Origin: Rikenellaceae bacterium
GTDB taxonomy: Bacteria; Bacteroidota; Bacteroidia; Bacteroidales; UBA932
Assembly: GCA_003520315.1 (NCBI GenBank)
Contig: DOVA01000132.1
Location: 1-13,874 of the forward strand
Direction: 5' to 3'
DNA length: 13,874 nt
A program made the translations under genes and the position numbers. The notes under the pieces are model-generated. The model saw nothing but the letters and a program-made list of their open reading frames with translations, was not told the origin of the DNA and did no database searches. This document shows, one piece after another, positions 1 to 8,324 of the stretch (the stretch's first letter is position 1; every line of letters starts with the position of its first letter).

Positions 1-64
1 CTCTTCTTCCTGATTCAAAATGCATAAAATTATAAATATATTTTTCTTACTAAACTAAATTAAT

Positions 65-304
65 ATGCAACTGCTGTTTTTTACTATAGTTCTTGTGGCT
101 CTCTGTGTCTTCCTTCTCTCCTTTAACATTATCTTCAGGAAAAACGGGAAATTTCCGGACAGTGAGATTGGACATAATAAGGAAATGAAGAAACTCGGAA
201 TAAAATGTGCGAAAGCTGAAGAAAAAGAGCTATGGGGAGTCAACGGAACCATGCGGAAGGAGTGTCCTTCTGATACTTGCTCAAACTGCAGGGGGTGCAA
301 TTGA
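65..304 (+). CDS. Small membrane protein with cysteine-rich C-terminus (function unknown)
   Basis: A 79-residue protein beginning with one hydrophobic segment (about residues 2-24), followed by a basic RKNGKFP stretch and a soluble tail. The tail carries [17 protein letters not shown] and ends in four closely spaced cysteines (C-x4-C-x2-C-x2-C) in the last 14 residues, plus one earlier cysteine. The pattern of one membrane helix, then KFP..xIGHN, then GIxCA resembles short uncharacterised membrane proteins I associate with Bacteroidota; I cannot give it a function. The cysteine tail could bind metal or an iron-sulfur cluster, but that is inference. Its TGA stop shares one base with the der start (TGATG), so translation of the two is probably coupled. 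A weak -7-like sequence, TATTTTTC, lies at 39-46, one base off the Bacteroidota consensus. The reading frame, membrane segment and coupling to der support a real gene. Confidence 0.75.
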   Translation: MQLLFFTIVLVALCVFLLSFNIIFRKNGKFPDSEIGHNKEMKKLGIKCAKAEEKELWGVNGTMRKECPSDTCSNCRGCN

Positions 305-1611
305 TGGGAATCATTGCAATAGTTGGACGGCCAAATGTTGGCAAATCTACACTTTTCAACAGGTTTGTTGGGAGGAGGCAGGCAATTGTAGATGAAATTT
401 CGGGCGTTACAAGAGACCGCCATTATGGAAGTTGTGAATGGTGTGGAAAAGAATTTTCAGTCATTGATACAGGTGGCTACACAATTAACTCCGAGGATCT
501 TTTTGAGGAGGAAATTAGAAAGCAGGTGCTCTTAGCTATTGATGAAGCAGATGTTATTTTATTCATTTGCGAAGTTGAAACAGGCATAACTGATTATGAC
601 TCTCAAATAGCCAATATGTTGAGAAGATGCGGAAAGCCTGTGGTCTTAGCTGTAAATAAAGTCGATACTGGTGACAGATTTTTTGATGTTCATCAGTTCT
701 ACAAACTTGGTCTGGGTGACCCATTTGCTATTTCGTCTGCGAGCGGAAGTGGAACCGGAGATCTTCTTGACAGAATTACGGATTTACTTCCCGCTAACAA
801 CAAAGGTGAAGATAAAAATGACTTACCCCGTTTCACTATTGTCGGAAAGCCAAATGTTGGCAAGTCATCTCTGGCCAATGCGTTGATAGGAGAAGACAGA
901 AACATTGTCACTCCTGTTGCAGGCACTACTCGTGACTCCATATCAACCTACTACAATCAATTTGGCCATGAATTTATGTTGATCGATACTGCCGGGCTCA
1001 GAAAACGTAATAAAGCCATGGAAGACATAGAATTCTACTCCGTTATGAGATCTATCCGTTCTATTGAGAATTCAGATGTCTGTATCATGATGGTAGAAGC
1101 CCAGAAAGGTATAGAGTCTCAAGACATGTCTATTTTCAACTTGATAGTAAAAAATAAAAAGGGATGTGTACTTGTTGTTAACAAATGGGATTTAGTTGAA
1201 AACAAGGATTCCAACACAATGAAGAGGATGCAAGAAGAAATTATGAGTAAAATTGCTCCTTTTAATGATATACCCATAATCTTTACCTCTATAATCAACA
1301 AGCAACGATTACTCAATGTTCTCGATGCAGCTTCCAAAGTTTATGAAAACAGATCTCGAAAGATTCAAACATCCAAACTCAATGAAGTAATGCTCGAAGA
1401 AATAGAAAATTATCCACCACCTTCTGTTAAGGGCAAATATATTAAAATTAAGTACATTACTCAGTTGCCTACTCCAAGCCCTTCATTTGCATTTTTCTGC
1501 AATTTGCCTCAATATGTTAGAGAAGATTACAGAAGGTTTCTTGAAAATAAGTTAAGGAAGCATTTTGAATTTACCGGAGTCCCTATACAGATATACTTTC
1601 GTCAGAAATAG
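304..1611 (+). CDS. der: Ribosome-assembly GTPase Der (EngA)
   Basis: Der is a double-GTPase needed for maturation of the 50S ribosomal subunit in the cytoplasm. Both G domains are intact. G domain 1 has the P-loop GRPNVGKS at residues 8-15, DTGGY at 55-59 and NKVD at 118-121. G domain 2 has GKPNVGKS at 181-188, DTAGL from 228 and NKWD at 293-296. The C-terminal KH-like domain ends in [10 protein letters not shown]. At 435 residues it matches the usual family length. I chose the ATG at 304 because it gives the standard [11 protein letters not shown] start; an upstream TTG at 277 in the same frame adds nine residues unlike the family and runs further into the preceding gene. A G-rich stretch about 8-12 bases upstream may help ribosome binding. 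Its last 29 bases overlap the 3' end of the sensor kinase gene on the other strand. Confidence 0.97.
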   Translation: MGIIAIVGRPNVGKSTLFNRFVGRRQAIVDEISGVTRDRHYGSCEWCGKEFSVIDTGGYTINSEDLFEEEIRKQVLLAIDEADVILFICEVETGITDYDSQIANMLRRCGKPVVLAVNKVDTGDRFFDVHQFYKLGLGDPFAISSASGSGTGDLLDRITDLLPANNKGEDKNDLPRFTIVGKPNVGKSSLANALIGEDRNIVTPVAGTTRDSISTYYNQFGHEFMLIDTAGLRKRNKAMEDIEFYSVMRSIRSIENSDVCIMMVEAQKGIESQDMSIFNLIVKNKKGCVLVVNKWDLVENKDSNTMKRMQEEIMSKIAPFNDIPIIFTSIINKQRLLNVLDAASKVYENRSRKIQTSKLNEVMLEEIENYPPPSVKGKYIKIKYITQLPTPSPSFAFFCNLPQYVREDYRRFLENKLRKHFEFTGVPIQIYFRQK

Positions 1612-4600
1612 GCAGTTTTACAGAAAACTTTGCACCTCCCAACAACTCAGACCTCATATAAGAAATCTTTCCATTGCTCTGTTCAATGATACTCCTGCAT
1701 ATTGCAAGTCCGAGACCGGTACCTCCTGTCTTTGTTGTGAAATTTGGCTTGAAAAGTCTGTTTGTAAGATTTTCTGGCACGCCTGCTCCACTATCCTCAA
1801 CATTAATTTGGTAATAATTTTCCTCCATGGTAAGAGAAACATATATCTTTCCGCTTTCCTGATTTGGGATTGCCTGAACTGCATTTGACAGAAGGTTTAC
1901 CAAAACTCTGGTAAGTTGAGTTTTCCTTGTATTAATTTCTGCTACTGCTATCTCTGAGTTAAATTTAAGTTGAATGTCATCTCTTGTATTGAAAAGAAAC
2001 ATTTGCTCCCTGATAAGAGTATTTAACTCAACCATGCTTAATTCTTCTGAATAAAATCTTGAGTAACTTGAAAATTCTTCGGCTGTTTCTGACAAAATAT
2101 CAATCTGCTCGATCAAAGTATTGGCTAAGGCATCGAATTTATCAGGCCAATCCGGCACTCCCTGCCTCTTCATTCTGACCAGATGTTGTATACTTAATCT
2201 CATTGGTGTCAAAGGGTTTTTAATCTCATGAGCAATTTGCCTGGCCATCTCTCGCCACGCTTGCTCCCTTTCACTTTCGGTCAGCCTCTTTGTGCTTTCC
2301 TCCAAATCATCTACCATTTTGTTATAGGCAGAAACAAGTATGCCCAGTTCGTCATTATTTTGATAATCAATGTGTTCTGGTCGCTCCGAAATATCAAGAA
2401 GCTCCATCTTTTTACCAATTTCGGCCAGCGGCTTTGAAATTGAATTAGAGAGAGCTATTCCTCCAAAGACTGCAGCCAAAAGAAGTAAAATGTAAATATT
2501 TATTATTGTAGCAATTATATTGGAGGCATTGCTTCTCATATTGGCCCACTGTGAAAAGTATGGAATGTTGACAATTGCTATCAGTGCTCCATCCTGATTA
2601 TAAAGTGGAGCATAAAGAGAGTTATATTCTACTCCTGCTATTTTTTCCTTATGTACAAATTCTTTTTTGTTATTTTTTACTATTTCGATGTATGCCCTGT
2701 CATCCATCCTCTTCCCCAAAATAGACCGATCAAAAATTTCAGGCTGAGTAGTGCGGATTAGAAAACCGGCAGAACTATATAGGTTGATGTCTATTCCGGC
2801 TGTGCTTGAAAGCCTGTTCATTGCCTGCTGCAATTGAATATTATTAAATCGAGAGTCATTGTATCTGCTAACATATTGACTGAAAAGAGAAAGAGTTGAT
2901 TGTACTGAAGACATTTTTTCTTCTAACTGTATTTTAGTATTCTCATTAAAATAATTTATTGAAAACCAGACACTGCCAGTTCCCATAAAAAGCAGGGCAA
3001 ATACCAGGGATGACAACAGCAGCATTGAAATTTTCCACCTGAACGTATTTTTTGGCAATTTTTTTAAAACATTCCTTTCTCTCCGTCTGTGAACAAGTCC
3101 GAATATTATCAAAAAGTAAAAAAGAACTATATATGATAGTGACACAAAATAAGGAAATATGCCACGTTCCTTCCGGCTTAAAACAATAACAGTTTCAGGA
3201 GTAACTCTGCTAACAAAATGAAGATACCCGTCACTTCTAACATTATAATATCCCTCGTTGTCATATTTTTTAGAAACTATTGGATAGCTATAGTCTCCAC
3301 TTGACACAACAAGTCTTCCATTGACATATTTACCATATGAATAGAGATATGGCAACGAAAAATTATCTATCTGCGAGTGGCTTAAAAGTTCCGAAGGGTA
3401 ACCAATTGTCTCCTTGATAAATTTGGAATTCAGTTCAATAAAGAGCCTTACTAAACCACTTTCTCCTATTGCCGGATACTCAAATATTCCCAAATATCTT
3501 ACTCTTCCCTTATAGTTGTTCATAAAGAAAAACTGAGAACTTTCATAAAGTGGAGAACCATACCTTGTCACTTCATTTTGAAAAAAACTGTTACATAATA
3601 CCGGTGGTGCATCAGGATCAATTTGCAATGTAGTATACTCTCTGCATATTCTGATTTCCATGTCATACCTTTGAAGTATGTTCCAAAAATAATTCTCAGA
3701 AAGTTGACTGTGCACTAGATCTTCACCGCCAAAGGCATTGACAAGCAGTCTAAGTTTTGAATCAGAAATGATTTGTTTCTCAATGGTTTTCAACTGCAGT
3801 TCAAGATTAAGATCTCTTTCGGTTGACAATTTATTTGACCACACCCTGTTTCTGTTATCTTCCTTCTTAAGTCCGTAAAAACTTACTACAAAAAAGGTAT
3901 AGAAAGAAATACAAATGATGTATATAATCAGATGACGGGTTTTAAGAAAAGATATTTTTCTTGTTTTTTTAGAAAGTGGTCTTAGGAGTTGAAGAGAAAA
4001 CAACAAAGCGACAAAGAGCAGTGCATAAGAAAGATATACAAGCAAAGAGTAAAAAGTTATCTCGTCTACTCTGTACAGTTCAAGAACTACATTTGAATTG
4101 AGTATGACTGACCTTAAACTTATGTGAATATATGGAAGTAATAAAAGCGGAATTAGTATGAATAAAGCCGTAAACAATCTCTTTTTAAGGCCTTTTGATT
4201 TTTTTACAATCAAGGCAAGAGTTTTCCTCATGAGAAAAAGAGCTGTAATAATAAGAGTAATCAAAAGATTTACTATTAAAAGATCTGCCAATGAACTGAA
4301 CAGCTCAAAATCAGCATAGAGAGTTGGAGAAAATAGCGGAAGGTCACTTTGCATCTTATTGGAAAGATACATGGCAAAGACTCCTACAGTTATCAGTCCG
4401 CCTATGAGCAAGAAAAAATCTCTGATTTTTTTTGTTTTCTTAAGTTGTGCAAAAAGCGACAAAACCACAAAAATAAGTGCAGTGAGCCTTAATACTGAAC
4501 CTGATCTTTCTCCGCTTTGAGGGAGATCCTTTAAAACAGAAAATAACACACCCCCGTCTTTCCCATGAATAACATAAGATTCATCGAAAGTGACAGGAAC

Positions 4601-5191
4601 TATTGAAAGCCTCTTATTGGATAAAATATTGGGATTAATCTGATTTCTAAGAAGTGAATTCTCTGTAGGATAGTCTGTCTGGATAAGCAATGCTGTGACA
4701 ATTAGCATTTTACCACTGATATACATTTTAACGATGTACCACCCTGTACCAAGACTGAGATATTGCTCCTCTTCAGGATTGCCATTTGCCAAGGCGGAAT
4801 AAAAAGCATATGCTAGAGGGGTATTGCTTACATTTTCAACTCCTACATGCTGTAATCTGTAGCCATAAGGAAAATAGAAAACCTCTTCATTGGCAATAGG
4901 CAGCCTGTTTACCCAAGACTGGAGTGTATCGTCCAAATAGCGATAAATAACCATGTCTTCGGGAAAATCCTCAAATGAAATAAATTGAGAATCAGGTATT
5001 TCATGCGCCTGCCTTGCATAATTCTCCAAGATTTGCTGTCGCTTGTGAATCTTCTCCTGAAGATTCGTTACAGCACGATCCATGGAATTAATCGATGAAA
5101 ATCTAATAAAAGAGGCAAGAGTAAGTACAAGAACAGCAATCCAATATATTGCAATTCTCTCGTTCGACAATTTTCTTAACCACTCTTTCAT
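1583..5191 (-). CDS. Very large NtrY-like membrane sensor histidine kinase
   Basis: A 1202-residue transmembrane sensor kinase. By eye it has ten membrane helices (about 13-30, 232-250, 258-276, 302-321, 338-356, 380-402, 418-438, 680-700, 720-742, 892-914). Basic loops at 322-337, 403-417 and 701-719 fit a positive-inside topology. This leaves three large extracytoplasmic parts: 31-231, 439-679, and 743-891, the last looking Cache-like. A HAMP region follows (about 910-965), then the phosphoacceptor His988 in HEIKNPLTP, the N box (Asn1099, Asn1103), DSGAGVP from 1133 and GGTGLGL at 1156-1162. All catalytic motifs are present, so an active kinase is expected. The HisKA sequence is NtrY-type, but NtrY proteins are usually about 700-770 residues; the first ~700 residues here are additional and I do not recognise them. 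The ATG overlaps the rlmH stop (ATGA). The likely partner is the response regulator at 6172-7335. Confidence 0.93.
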   Translation of the reverse strand: MKEWLRKLSNERIAIYWIAVLVLTLASFIRFSSINSMDRAVTNLQEKIHKRQQILENYARQAHEIPDSQFISFEDFPEDMVIYRYLDDTLQSWVNRLPIANEEVFYFPYGYRLQHVGVENVSNTPLAYAFYSALANGNPEEEQYLSLGTGWYIVKMYISGKMLIVTALLIQTDYPTENSLLRNQINPNILSNKRLSIVPVTFDESYVIHGKDGGVLFSVLKDLPQSGERSGSVLRLTALIFVVLSLFAQLKKTKKIRDFFLLIGGLITVGVFAMYLSNKMQSDLPLFSPTLYADFELFSSLADLLIVNLLITLIITALFLMRKTLALIVKKSKGLKKRLFTALFILIPLLLLPYIHISLRSVILNSNVVLELYRVDEITFYSLLVYLSYALLFVALLFSLQLLRPLSKKTRKISFLKTRHLIIYIICISFYTFFVVSFYGLKKEDNRNRVWSNKLSTERDLNLELQLKTIEKQIISDSKLRLLVNAFGGEDLVHSQLSENYFWNILQRYDMEIRICREYTTLQIDPDAPPVLCNSFFQNEVTRYGSPLYESSQFFFMNNYKGRVRYLGIFEYPAIGESGLVRLFIELNSKFIKETIGYPSELLSHSQIDNFSLPYLYSYGKYVNGRLVVSSGDYSYPIVSKKYDNEGYYNVRSDGYLHFVSRVTPETVIVLSRKERGIFPYFVSLSYIVLFYFLIIFGLVHRRRERNVLKKLPKNTFRWKISMLLLSSLVFALLFMGTGSVWFSINYFNENTKIQLEEKMSSVQSTLSLFSQYVSRYNDSRFNNIQLQQAMNRLSSTAGIDINLYSSAGFLIRTTQPEIFDRSILGKRMDDRAYIEIVKNNKKEFVHKEKIAGVEYNSLYAPLYNQDGALIAIVNIPYFSQWANMRSNASNIIATIINIYILLLLAAVFGGIALSNSISKPLAEIGKKMELLDISERPEHIDYQNNDELGILVSAYNKMVDDLEESTKRLTESEREQAWREMARQIAHEIKNPLTPMRLSIQHLVRMKRQGVPDWPDKFDALANTLIEQIDILSETAEEFSSYSRFYSEELSMVELNTLIREQMFLFNTRDDIQLKFNSEIAVAEINTRKTQLTRVLVNLLSNAVQAIPNQESGKIYVSLTMEENYYQINVEDSGAGVPENLTNRLFKPNFTTKTGGTGLGLAICRSIIEQSNGKISYMRSELLGGAKFSVKLPISDESISV

Positions 5192-5664
5192 TGCTTGTGA
5201 TGATACTGTTCTCCCCTGATTATTGTGAAAGCTCTATATAACTGTTCCAAAAAAATCACTCTTACCATCTGATGTGTAAAAGTTAACTTTGAAAGTGAAA
5301 GTAAACTGTCTGCCCTGTTATACACCAATTCGGAAAATCCATAGGGCCCACCTATTGCAAACACAAGATTTCTAGTACCTGACAGAAGCTGTTTATCAAT
5401 GTAATTGGCAAATTCCTCAGATGAATAGACTTCTCCTTTCTCATCAAGCAAAACAAGCTTGTCTGACGGCTTGATATGCTTTAAAAGTAATTCACTTTCT
5501 TTCTCCTTCATCTGTCTGATGGATAAACCTGCAACATTCCTGATTTCTGGTACTTCCACTCTTCTGTAATCAACATAATGGCTCAATCTCTCCTCATAGA
5601 TCTCTATAGCCTCCCTGAGCCATGAGGCATCACTCTTACCGATTAGAAGCAACACAATCTTCAT
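5188..5664 (-). CDS. rlmH: 23S rRNA pseudouridine-1915 N3-methyltransferase RlmH
   Basis: RlmH (SPOUT family) methylates pseudouridine 1915 in helix 69 of 23S rRNA on assembled 70S ribosomes, using S-adenosylmethionine. The 158 residues match the usual length (about 155-160). Signature features are the LVLLDEKGE stretch, the SAM-binding knot loop FAIGGPYGF, and the C-terminal segment THQMVRVIFLEQLYRAF ending in RGEQYHHKQ. The stop codon overlaps the start of the sensor kinase gene by four bases (ATGA), so the two are almost certainly co-transcribed and translationally coupled. The DUF4783 gene diverges from it on the other side. From memory, DUF4783 next to rlmH is a recurring arrangement in Bacteroidales. 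A TACATTTG sequence on the minus strand (5677-5670) fits TAnnTTTG but lies only six bases from the start codon, so its role is doubtful. Confidence 0.97.
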   Translation of the reverse strand: MKIVLLLIGKSDASWLREAIEIYEERLSHYVDYRRVEVPEIRNVAGLSIRQMKEKESELLLKHIKPSDKLVLLDEKGEVYSSEEFANYIDKQLLSGTRNLVFAIGGPYGFSELVYNRADSLLSLSKLTFTHQMVRVIFLEQLYRAFTIIRGEQYHHKQ

Positions 5665-5709
5665 TAGGACAAATGTAAAACTTTATTTTCAAAATATATA
5701 CCAGAACAG

Positions 5710-5725
5710 TGGCTTGATTTTTGCT
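5710..5725 (+). promoter_or_regulatory. Possible sigma-54 (-24/-12) promoter of the DUF4783 gene
   Basis: The sequence TGGCTTGATTTTTGCT has the invariant GG (5711-5712) and GC (5723-5724) with exactly ten bases between them, as sigma-54 promoters require. It matches TGGCACR-N4-TTGCW except at AC (here TT). It lies 25 bases upstream of the DUF4783 start codon and on the same strand. It sits between genes for a sigma-54 activator and a sensor kinase. A transcript would start near 5736, leaving a short leader. Core matches of this kind can occur by chance: a second one lies inside the kinase coding sequence at 2232-2247. Position rather than match quality is the main support. Confidence 0.4.
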
Positions 5726-5749
5726 TAAGTTTAGAGTGTCGTATATAAA

Positions 5750-6154
5750 ATGATTATGAATATTTTTTTATTTGCCATAATCTCTTCATTCTTCACATTC
5801 TCTTCTCCTGCAACTCAATATGGATCTGAGCAGGATGTTTTTGTACCTATTGCAAAATATATCCAGTCAGGAGATGCAGAAAAGTTGTCAGCTTGGTTTG
5901 CCCCTAATCTTGAAGTTGACATACTTGGTACAGTCAATGTTTGCAGCAAGACTCAGGCGAAGCAAATTATTAAGGAATTTTTTGCTAATAACTCTCCAAA
6001 GAGTTTTGTAATAGAACACAGGAGTGGTAAAGCTCCGTTAAAATATGCCATTGGAACTCTCAGCGCCGGTGGAAGTAAGTTTCGCGTGACACTTTTTGTG
6101 AAAACGCAGGAAGATGGCAATTTTATACAACAGATAAGAATTGAAATGGAGTAG
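5750..6154 (+). CDS. Exported DUF4783-type protein (NTF2-like fold likely)
   Basis: A 134-residue protein with an N-terminal signal peptide: a hydrophobic run over residues 3-15, then a small-residue stretch SSPA, with no lipobox cysteine, so a soluble periplasmic protein is likely. The mature part (PIAKYIQSGDAEKLSAWF, then AKQIIKEFF, then FRVTLFVKT and QIRIEME) has the helix-then-sheet pattern of DUF4783, a Bacteroidota family with an NTF2-like fold and no established function. A second Met at 5756 would give the start MNIFLF and is equally possible. The gene is alone on the plus strand between the minus-strand response regulator (17 bases beyond its stop) and rlmH, so it needs its own promoter. 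The only good candidate I see is the sigma-54-like site at 5710-5725. Regulation by the adjoining two-component system is inference. Confidence 0.85.
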   Translation: MIMNIFLFAIISSFFTFSSPATQYGSEQDVFVPIAKYIQSGDAEKLSAWFAPNLEVDILGTVNVCSKTQAKQIIKEFFANNSPKSFVIEHRSGKAPLKYAIGTLSAGGSKFRVTLFVKTQEDGNFIQQIRIEME

Positions 6155-6171
6155 TAATCAAACTATCAGTC

Positions 6172-7335
6172 CTACTTAAATACTGGACGTGCATAGTTGA
6201 TCACATCCTCTTTTGTTATTACATTATTACTCAGTATCAAAAGTCTCTCTGTGACATTTCTAAGTTCACGAACATTTCCTGTCCACTTGTATTTTTTAAG
6301 TTCCTCAAGTGCATCATCATCTATTTTCCTCGGAGGCATGCCACTTTCCTCACAAATCTGATCAATAAAGTAACGAGTTAAAATTGGAATGTCTTCAACC
6401 CTCTCACATAAAGGAGGCACGTGAATTATTATGACGCTGATTCTATGATAAAGATCCTCTCTGAAGGTTCCCTTACGTATCTCTTCCTGCAAATCTTTGT
6501 TAGTAGCAGCTATTACTCTCACCTTAACATTAATGTCCTTATCGCTCCCCACTCTGCTCAATTTATTTTCCTGCAATACTCTCAATACTTTAGCCTGTGC
6601 AGCAAGACTCATGTCTCCAATCTCATCCAAAAAAAGTGTTCCTCCATCAGCCTGTTCAAATTTACCCTTATGTTGCTTGATTGCAGATGTGAATGCTCCT
6701 TTTTCATGACCAAAAAGTTCACTTTCGATCAACTCTCCGGGAATGGCAGCACAGTTGACTTCCACAAATGGCATATTGTTTCGTCCACTCTTTTCGTGCA
6801 GCCATCTGGCAACAAGCTCCTTACCGGTACCATTGGAGCCGGTTATAAGAACACGAGCCTCCGTAGGAGCAACTCTGTCAATCATATTCTTGATTTTGGT
6901 TATTGCTGGTGAAACCCCTACAATTTCCTGTATCTTGGCAACTCTTTTTTTAAGATTTTTTGTCTCTCTTACCAGATCGCTTTTTTCGGTTGCATTTTTA
7001 AGTGTAATAAGTATTCTGTTGAGATCAAGAGGTTTTTGAATGAAATCAAAGGCTCCTTTTTTTATACACTCCACAGCTGTATCTATCGAACCGTGCCCGG
7101 AAATCATTATTACAGGAGATTCTACTCCTGCTTCAAATGCCTTGTCCAAAAATTCAAGACCGTCCATGTTTGGCATCTTAATATCCGAGAAAATGGCATC
7201 AAAATTTGTTGAAATTGCAGCATTTAGTCCTTCTAAACCATCATTTGCGAGTATTATTTCATGACCTTCGAATTCAAGAATTTCCTTAAGTGTGTTTCTT
7301 ATACTCTTCTCGTCATCAATAATCAATATTTTCAT
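6172..7335 (-). CDS. NtrC/NtrX-type sigma-54 response regulator without DNA-binding domain
   Basis: A 387-residue response regulator. The receiver domain has the acidic pair Asp7/Asp8, phosphoacceptor Asp51, Ser79 and Lys101. The AAA+ domain has Walker A GSNGTGK at 166-172, GAFTSA at 213-218 in place of GAFTGA, Walker B FLDE around Asp237-Glu238, and the arginine-finger segment FREDLYHRI at 291-299. Such proteins use ATP to open sigma-54 RNA polymerase complexes after phosphorylation by a histidine kinase. The usual C-terminal Fis-type helix-turn-helix is absent: the protein ends shortly after WTGNVRELRNVTERLLIL, whereas NtrC-class regulators are commonly 440-480 residues. No remnant is visible beyond the stop, where the DUF4783 gene begins. 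It follows ppx after 17 bases and is probably co-transcribed with it. The likely kinase partner is encoded at 1583-5191. Confidence 0.93.
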   Translation of the reverse strand: MKILIIDDEKSIRNTLKEILEFEGHEIILANDGLEGLNAAISTNFDAIFSDIKMPNMDGLEFLDKAFEAGVESPVIMISGHGSIDTAVECIKKGAFDFIQKPLDLNRILITLKNATEKSDLVRETKNLKKRVAKIQEIVGVSPAITKIKNMIDRVAPTEARVLITGSNGTGKELVARWLHEKSGRNNMPFVEVNCAAIPGELIESELFGHEKGAFTSAIKQHKGKFEQADGGTLFLDEIGDMSLAAQAKVLRVLQENKLSRVGSDKDINVKVRVIAATNKDLQEEIRKGTFREDLYHRISVIIIHVPPLCERVEDIPILTRYFIDQICEESGMPPRKIDDDALEELKKYKWTGNVRELRNVTERLLILSNNVITKEDVINYARPVFK

Positions 7336-7352
7336 TCTTTCTAAAATTTATA

Positions 7353-8267
7353 TTACAATTGAGCTGCCATCTCAGCCATAAAACCCTCCTTAAGAGAGTA
7401 AGAGGATTGATATAATTTGCTTATTCGGCATTTTTCAATTACCAGCTGTATAAAAATACTCCCTAGTACCATATAATCAACCCTTACAGGCGACATTCCC
7501 GGCATTCTTAACCTTTCGCCTCTATTTGACACTAAAAGTTTATGATGCAAAACTCTAAGTCTTTTAATGTCTAACTCATGTACAGGAAGTGTCCCATTAT
7601 CATTAGTATATAAAAGCTCCCTAAGAGTGTCAAATGAACCTGAAGAACCTATCATAAGTCTTGGAGAATATTGTCTGCACGCTTCAAAAAGTGGTTCGAG
7701 TTCTTGCTCAAGATAAAGATTAATCATTTTAACCTCTTCTTCTTTTATTGGATCACTTGGTTCAAATTTCTCCTTTAATCTCAATATCCCAAGATTAAAA
7801 CTTCTTTTCCACAATATTTTTTCTTTATCTGCTATAATTAATTCATTACTTCCTCCACCCACATCACACATAAGCACATTTTCATCCCATACAAAAAAAG
7901 ATTCGCGAATGCCTTTATAAATGAGTTCTGCTTCTCTTTCGCCAGATATAATCTCAACTTCGAATCCAAAATTATCGCGAATAGTGTTTGCAAATTCTGA
8001 ACCATTTACAGTATCTCTGAAGGCAGATGTAGCAAAAACTTTAATAAAACCGACATCACCTTCTTCATCAATAATTTCTCTTATTTTCCCCAAGGCATCT
8101 ATGGATTTTGACATGGCCTCCCCACTAAGCCTCCCTTCATTAAAACCACCGGCTCCGATAAATGAAGGAATTTTGACTACTTTCAATATTTTATATGTTT
8201 TGCCACTAATTTCAGAGAGTAACAGATTGAATACGTTGGTTCCTAAATCAAGTATAGCAACTTTCAT
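7353..8267 (-). CDS. ppx: Ppx/GppA family exopolyphosphatase
   Basis: A 304-residue member of the Ppx/GppA phosphatase family, which removes terminal phosphates from inorganic polyphosphate and, in some members, converts pppGpp to ppGpp. The sugar-kinase/actin-like fold is visible: the first phosphate loop DLGTN at residues 7-11, FATSAFRD at 78-85, the segment ISGEREAELI at 107-116 that carries the catalytic glutamate region, and the second phosphate loop DVGGGSNE at 135-142. A glycine/serine turn (IGSSGSFDTL) follows further on. The length fits the short two-domain form; the C-terminal HD-like domains of E. coli Ppx (about 510 residues) are absent, as in many Bacteroidota. The sequence alone cannot separate polyphosphate from pppGpp as substrate. 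It is divergent from cmk and upstream of the sigma-54 response regulator by 17 bases, suggesting a shared transcript. Confidence 0.92.
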   Translation of the reverse strand: MKVAILDLGTNVFNLLLSEISGKTYKILKVVKIPSFIGAGGFNEGRLSGEAMSKSIDALGKIREIIDEEGDVGFIKVFATSAFRDTVNGSEFANTIRDNFGFEVEIISGEREAELIYKGIRESFFVWDENVLMCDVGGGSNELIIADKEKILWKRSFNLGILRLKEKFEPSDPIKEEEVKMINLYLEQELEPLFEACRQYSPRLMIGSSGSFDTLRELLYTNDNGTLPVHELDIKRLRVLHHKLLVSNRGERLRMPGMSPVRVDYMVLGSIFIQLVIEKCRISKLYQSSYSLKEGFMAEMAAQL

Positions 8268-8281
8268 CTACTATTTTTTTA

Positions 8282-8289
8282 CAAAGATA
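8282..8289 (-). promoter_or_regulatory. Candidate -7 element for the ppx operon
   Basis: On the minus strand this reads TATCTTTG, an exact match to the Bacteroidota -7 consensus TAnnTTTG, 14 bases before the ppx start codon. No convincing -33 TTTG is seen at the usual distance, and the leader would be very short. It lies only 11 bases from the opposite-facing candidate at 8301-8308. Confidence 0.35.
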
Positions 8290-8300
8290 AAGCTTTTTTG

Positions 8301-8308
8301 TATGTTTG
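8301..8308 (+). promoter_or_regulatory. Candidate -7 element for cmk-ispH/priA
   Basis: TATGTTTG is an exact match to TAnnTTTG, 16 bases before the chosen cmk ATG. The ORF containing cmk extends upstream to an ATG at 8298, but that ATG would lie at this element, which favours the start at 8325. The -33 part is weak. Confidence 0.35.
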
Positions 8309-8324
8309 TTTTCTTAAGAAAGTT

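Noticed and set aside
1..25. Possible divergent minus-strand gene start (MHFESGRR) at the left edge, or the end of a plus-strand gene stopping at 25-27
   Set aside because: Eight codons are too few to recognise anything, and nothing decides between the two readings.
277..303. Longer der start at a TTG codon
   Set aside because: The added nine residues do not match the family, whereas the ATG at 304 gives the standard Der N-terminus and a TGATG overlap.
55..423. 122-codon minus-strand open frame opposite the small membrane gene and der start
   Set aside because: It lies antisense to two well-supported genes and has no recognisable motif.
2232..2247. Minus-strand TGGC-N8-TTGC, a second sigma-54-like core
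   Set aside because: It encodes the conserved MARQIAHE region of the kinase, and no gene starts just downstream; it is best explained by codons.
5670..5677. Minus-strand TACATTTG as an rlmH promoter -7 element
   Set aside because: It ends six bases before the start codon, which would leave almost no leader, and the TTTG upstream is too close (12 bases) to serve as the -33 box.
6078..6093. AGTTTCGCGTGACACT, 12 of 16 matches to the parS consensus
   Set aside because: About one such match is expected by chance in a window this size, it lies inside the DUF4783 coding sequence, and the mismatches break the palindrome.
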